From contig JAPFBE010000002.1 in assembly GCA_034336665.1 (NCBI GenBank), forward strand, positions 79,676,905 through 79,740,904: a stretch of 64,000 nucleotides of DNA. Reading direction: 5' to 3'. This stretch comes from Luscinia megarhynchos (lineage: Eukaryota > Chordata > Aves > Passeriformes > Turdidae). Shown one piece after another: positions 63,328 through 64,000 of this stretch. Both the position numbers and the translations under genes were made by a program. A model generated the notes under the pieces. The model worked only from the letters and a program-made list of their open reading frames with translations. It was not told where the DNA came from and did not search any database. Position 1 is the stretch's first letter. The number at the start of each line of letters is the position of its first letter.

Positions 63328-64000
63328 GTAAATTCACTTTATAAAGTAAGTGAAGCCTCTTCAGCAGCAGAAAACTGTATCCCACCTTTCTGTCCTGCTC
63401 CACTCATGCTGAAGTTCATGGTCACAAGTTGATGCTACCCTGGAGTATTTGTGAACCTATTACCATGCTCAAGCACATAAAAAAAGAGAAATGATGAGTT
63501 ACTTCCAGGAGTAGTGAGGCCACAAAAAACCAGAATGGTGCACCTTTATAGCCAGATGACCACTTCCTTCCTCCTGAAAACAGTTGTTGACATGTAGGAC
63601 AGCACAGTCATGGTGGCATTTAGGTCCCACACCCGCTGGTTCACATCTCTGGATTGCTAGCCATTCTTATTGAATCCATCTGTCACACCACAACATTGTA
63701 CTGGAAAGAGTGGCAAACAGCCAGGGAGTTTTTCCAGAGCTGTAACACAAGATATTCAGGAGTTCCAGTAAGAATCCCCTAACCCTCATCTATCTGACAT
63801 ATTAAACCAATATAAAAAACATAGTGTTCAAAATAAACCCAAAATGTGAAGCTGCAATTTGCTCGGGCTTATTTTCATCAGCTTACTACGCTGATCTCCT
63901 CTTCATTTTGCTATTTTTTTCCTATATGGAACTGGATGGGATTTGCAAGAGTGTGTCTGAGACACCTCTTGAGGCAAGGCAAAATATTGGCCTCCAAACT
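63328..64000. other. Non-coding right edge (possible intron)
   Basis: No exon or repeat was recognised. If the preceding exon is real, its downstream exon lies beyond the window. Confidence 0.5.

Noticed and set aside
1..64000. CRISPR arrays, tRNA or rRNA genes, bacterial operons, integrons, phage or plasmid functions
   Set aside because: None was seen. The repeat content and sequence style are those of a bird nuclear genome.

Overview
The window looks like nuclear DNA of a bird, most likely a songbird. The dispersed repeats are the basis for this. At least six fragments are CR1 LINEs, the dominant retrotransposon of birds and reptiles. One 725-bp block (6457-7181) has the ends and body of an ERVL-type LTR that I recognise from passerine genomes, and a perfect 5-bp target-site duplication flanks it. 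The rest is AT-rich, has only short chance-length reading frames, and shows no operons, ribosome-binding sites or bacterial gene structure. It reads as a gene desert or the inside of very large introns.

Layout. 1-2.0 kb is unremarkable. At 2.1-2.2 kb the minus strand holds a short reading frame behind a good splice acceptor, a weak candidate terminal exon. A CR1 with reverse-transcriptase (RT) remnants lies at 3.7-5.2 kb and is followed by a perfect 15-bp inverted repeat. The solo ERVL LTR is at 6.46-7.18 kb and an AT microsatellite with a palindrome at 7.9 kb. GC-richer unassigned sequence with a perfect 12-bp hairpin covers 8.56-9.27 kb. From 9.3 to 40 kb there is almost only anonymous sequence, with a purine-rich tract carrying a G-quadruplex motif (15.1 kb), a complementary (CAAA)n/(TTTG)n pair (17.2/17.7 kb), a 78-bp tandem duplication (24.0 kb) and a poly-purine A tract (38.0 kb).

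From 40 kb rightwards there are more LINE fragments: a CR1 endonuclease piece (40.8-41.5 kb), a minus-strand CR1 (46.3-46.9 kb), a short CR1 3' end (50.05-50.29 kb), an old minus-strand LINE RT relic (52.3-52.6 kb) abutting a plus-strand CR1 (52.7-53.3 kb), and a further CR1 (59.3-59.7 kb). The best protein-coding candidate is a 199-bp plus-strand exon at 63129-63327 with a good acceptor, a good donor and protein-like composition. I cannot name its gene.

No complete gene, RNA gene, CRISPR array or prokaryotic system was seen. The candidate exons rest on splice-site and reading-frame reasoning only; sequence of this length contains such signals by chance. I did not find evidence of a new biological system here.
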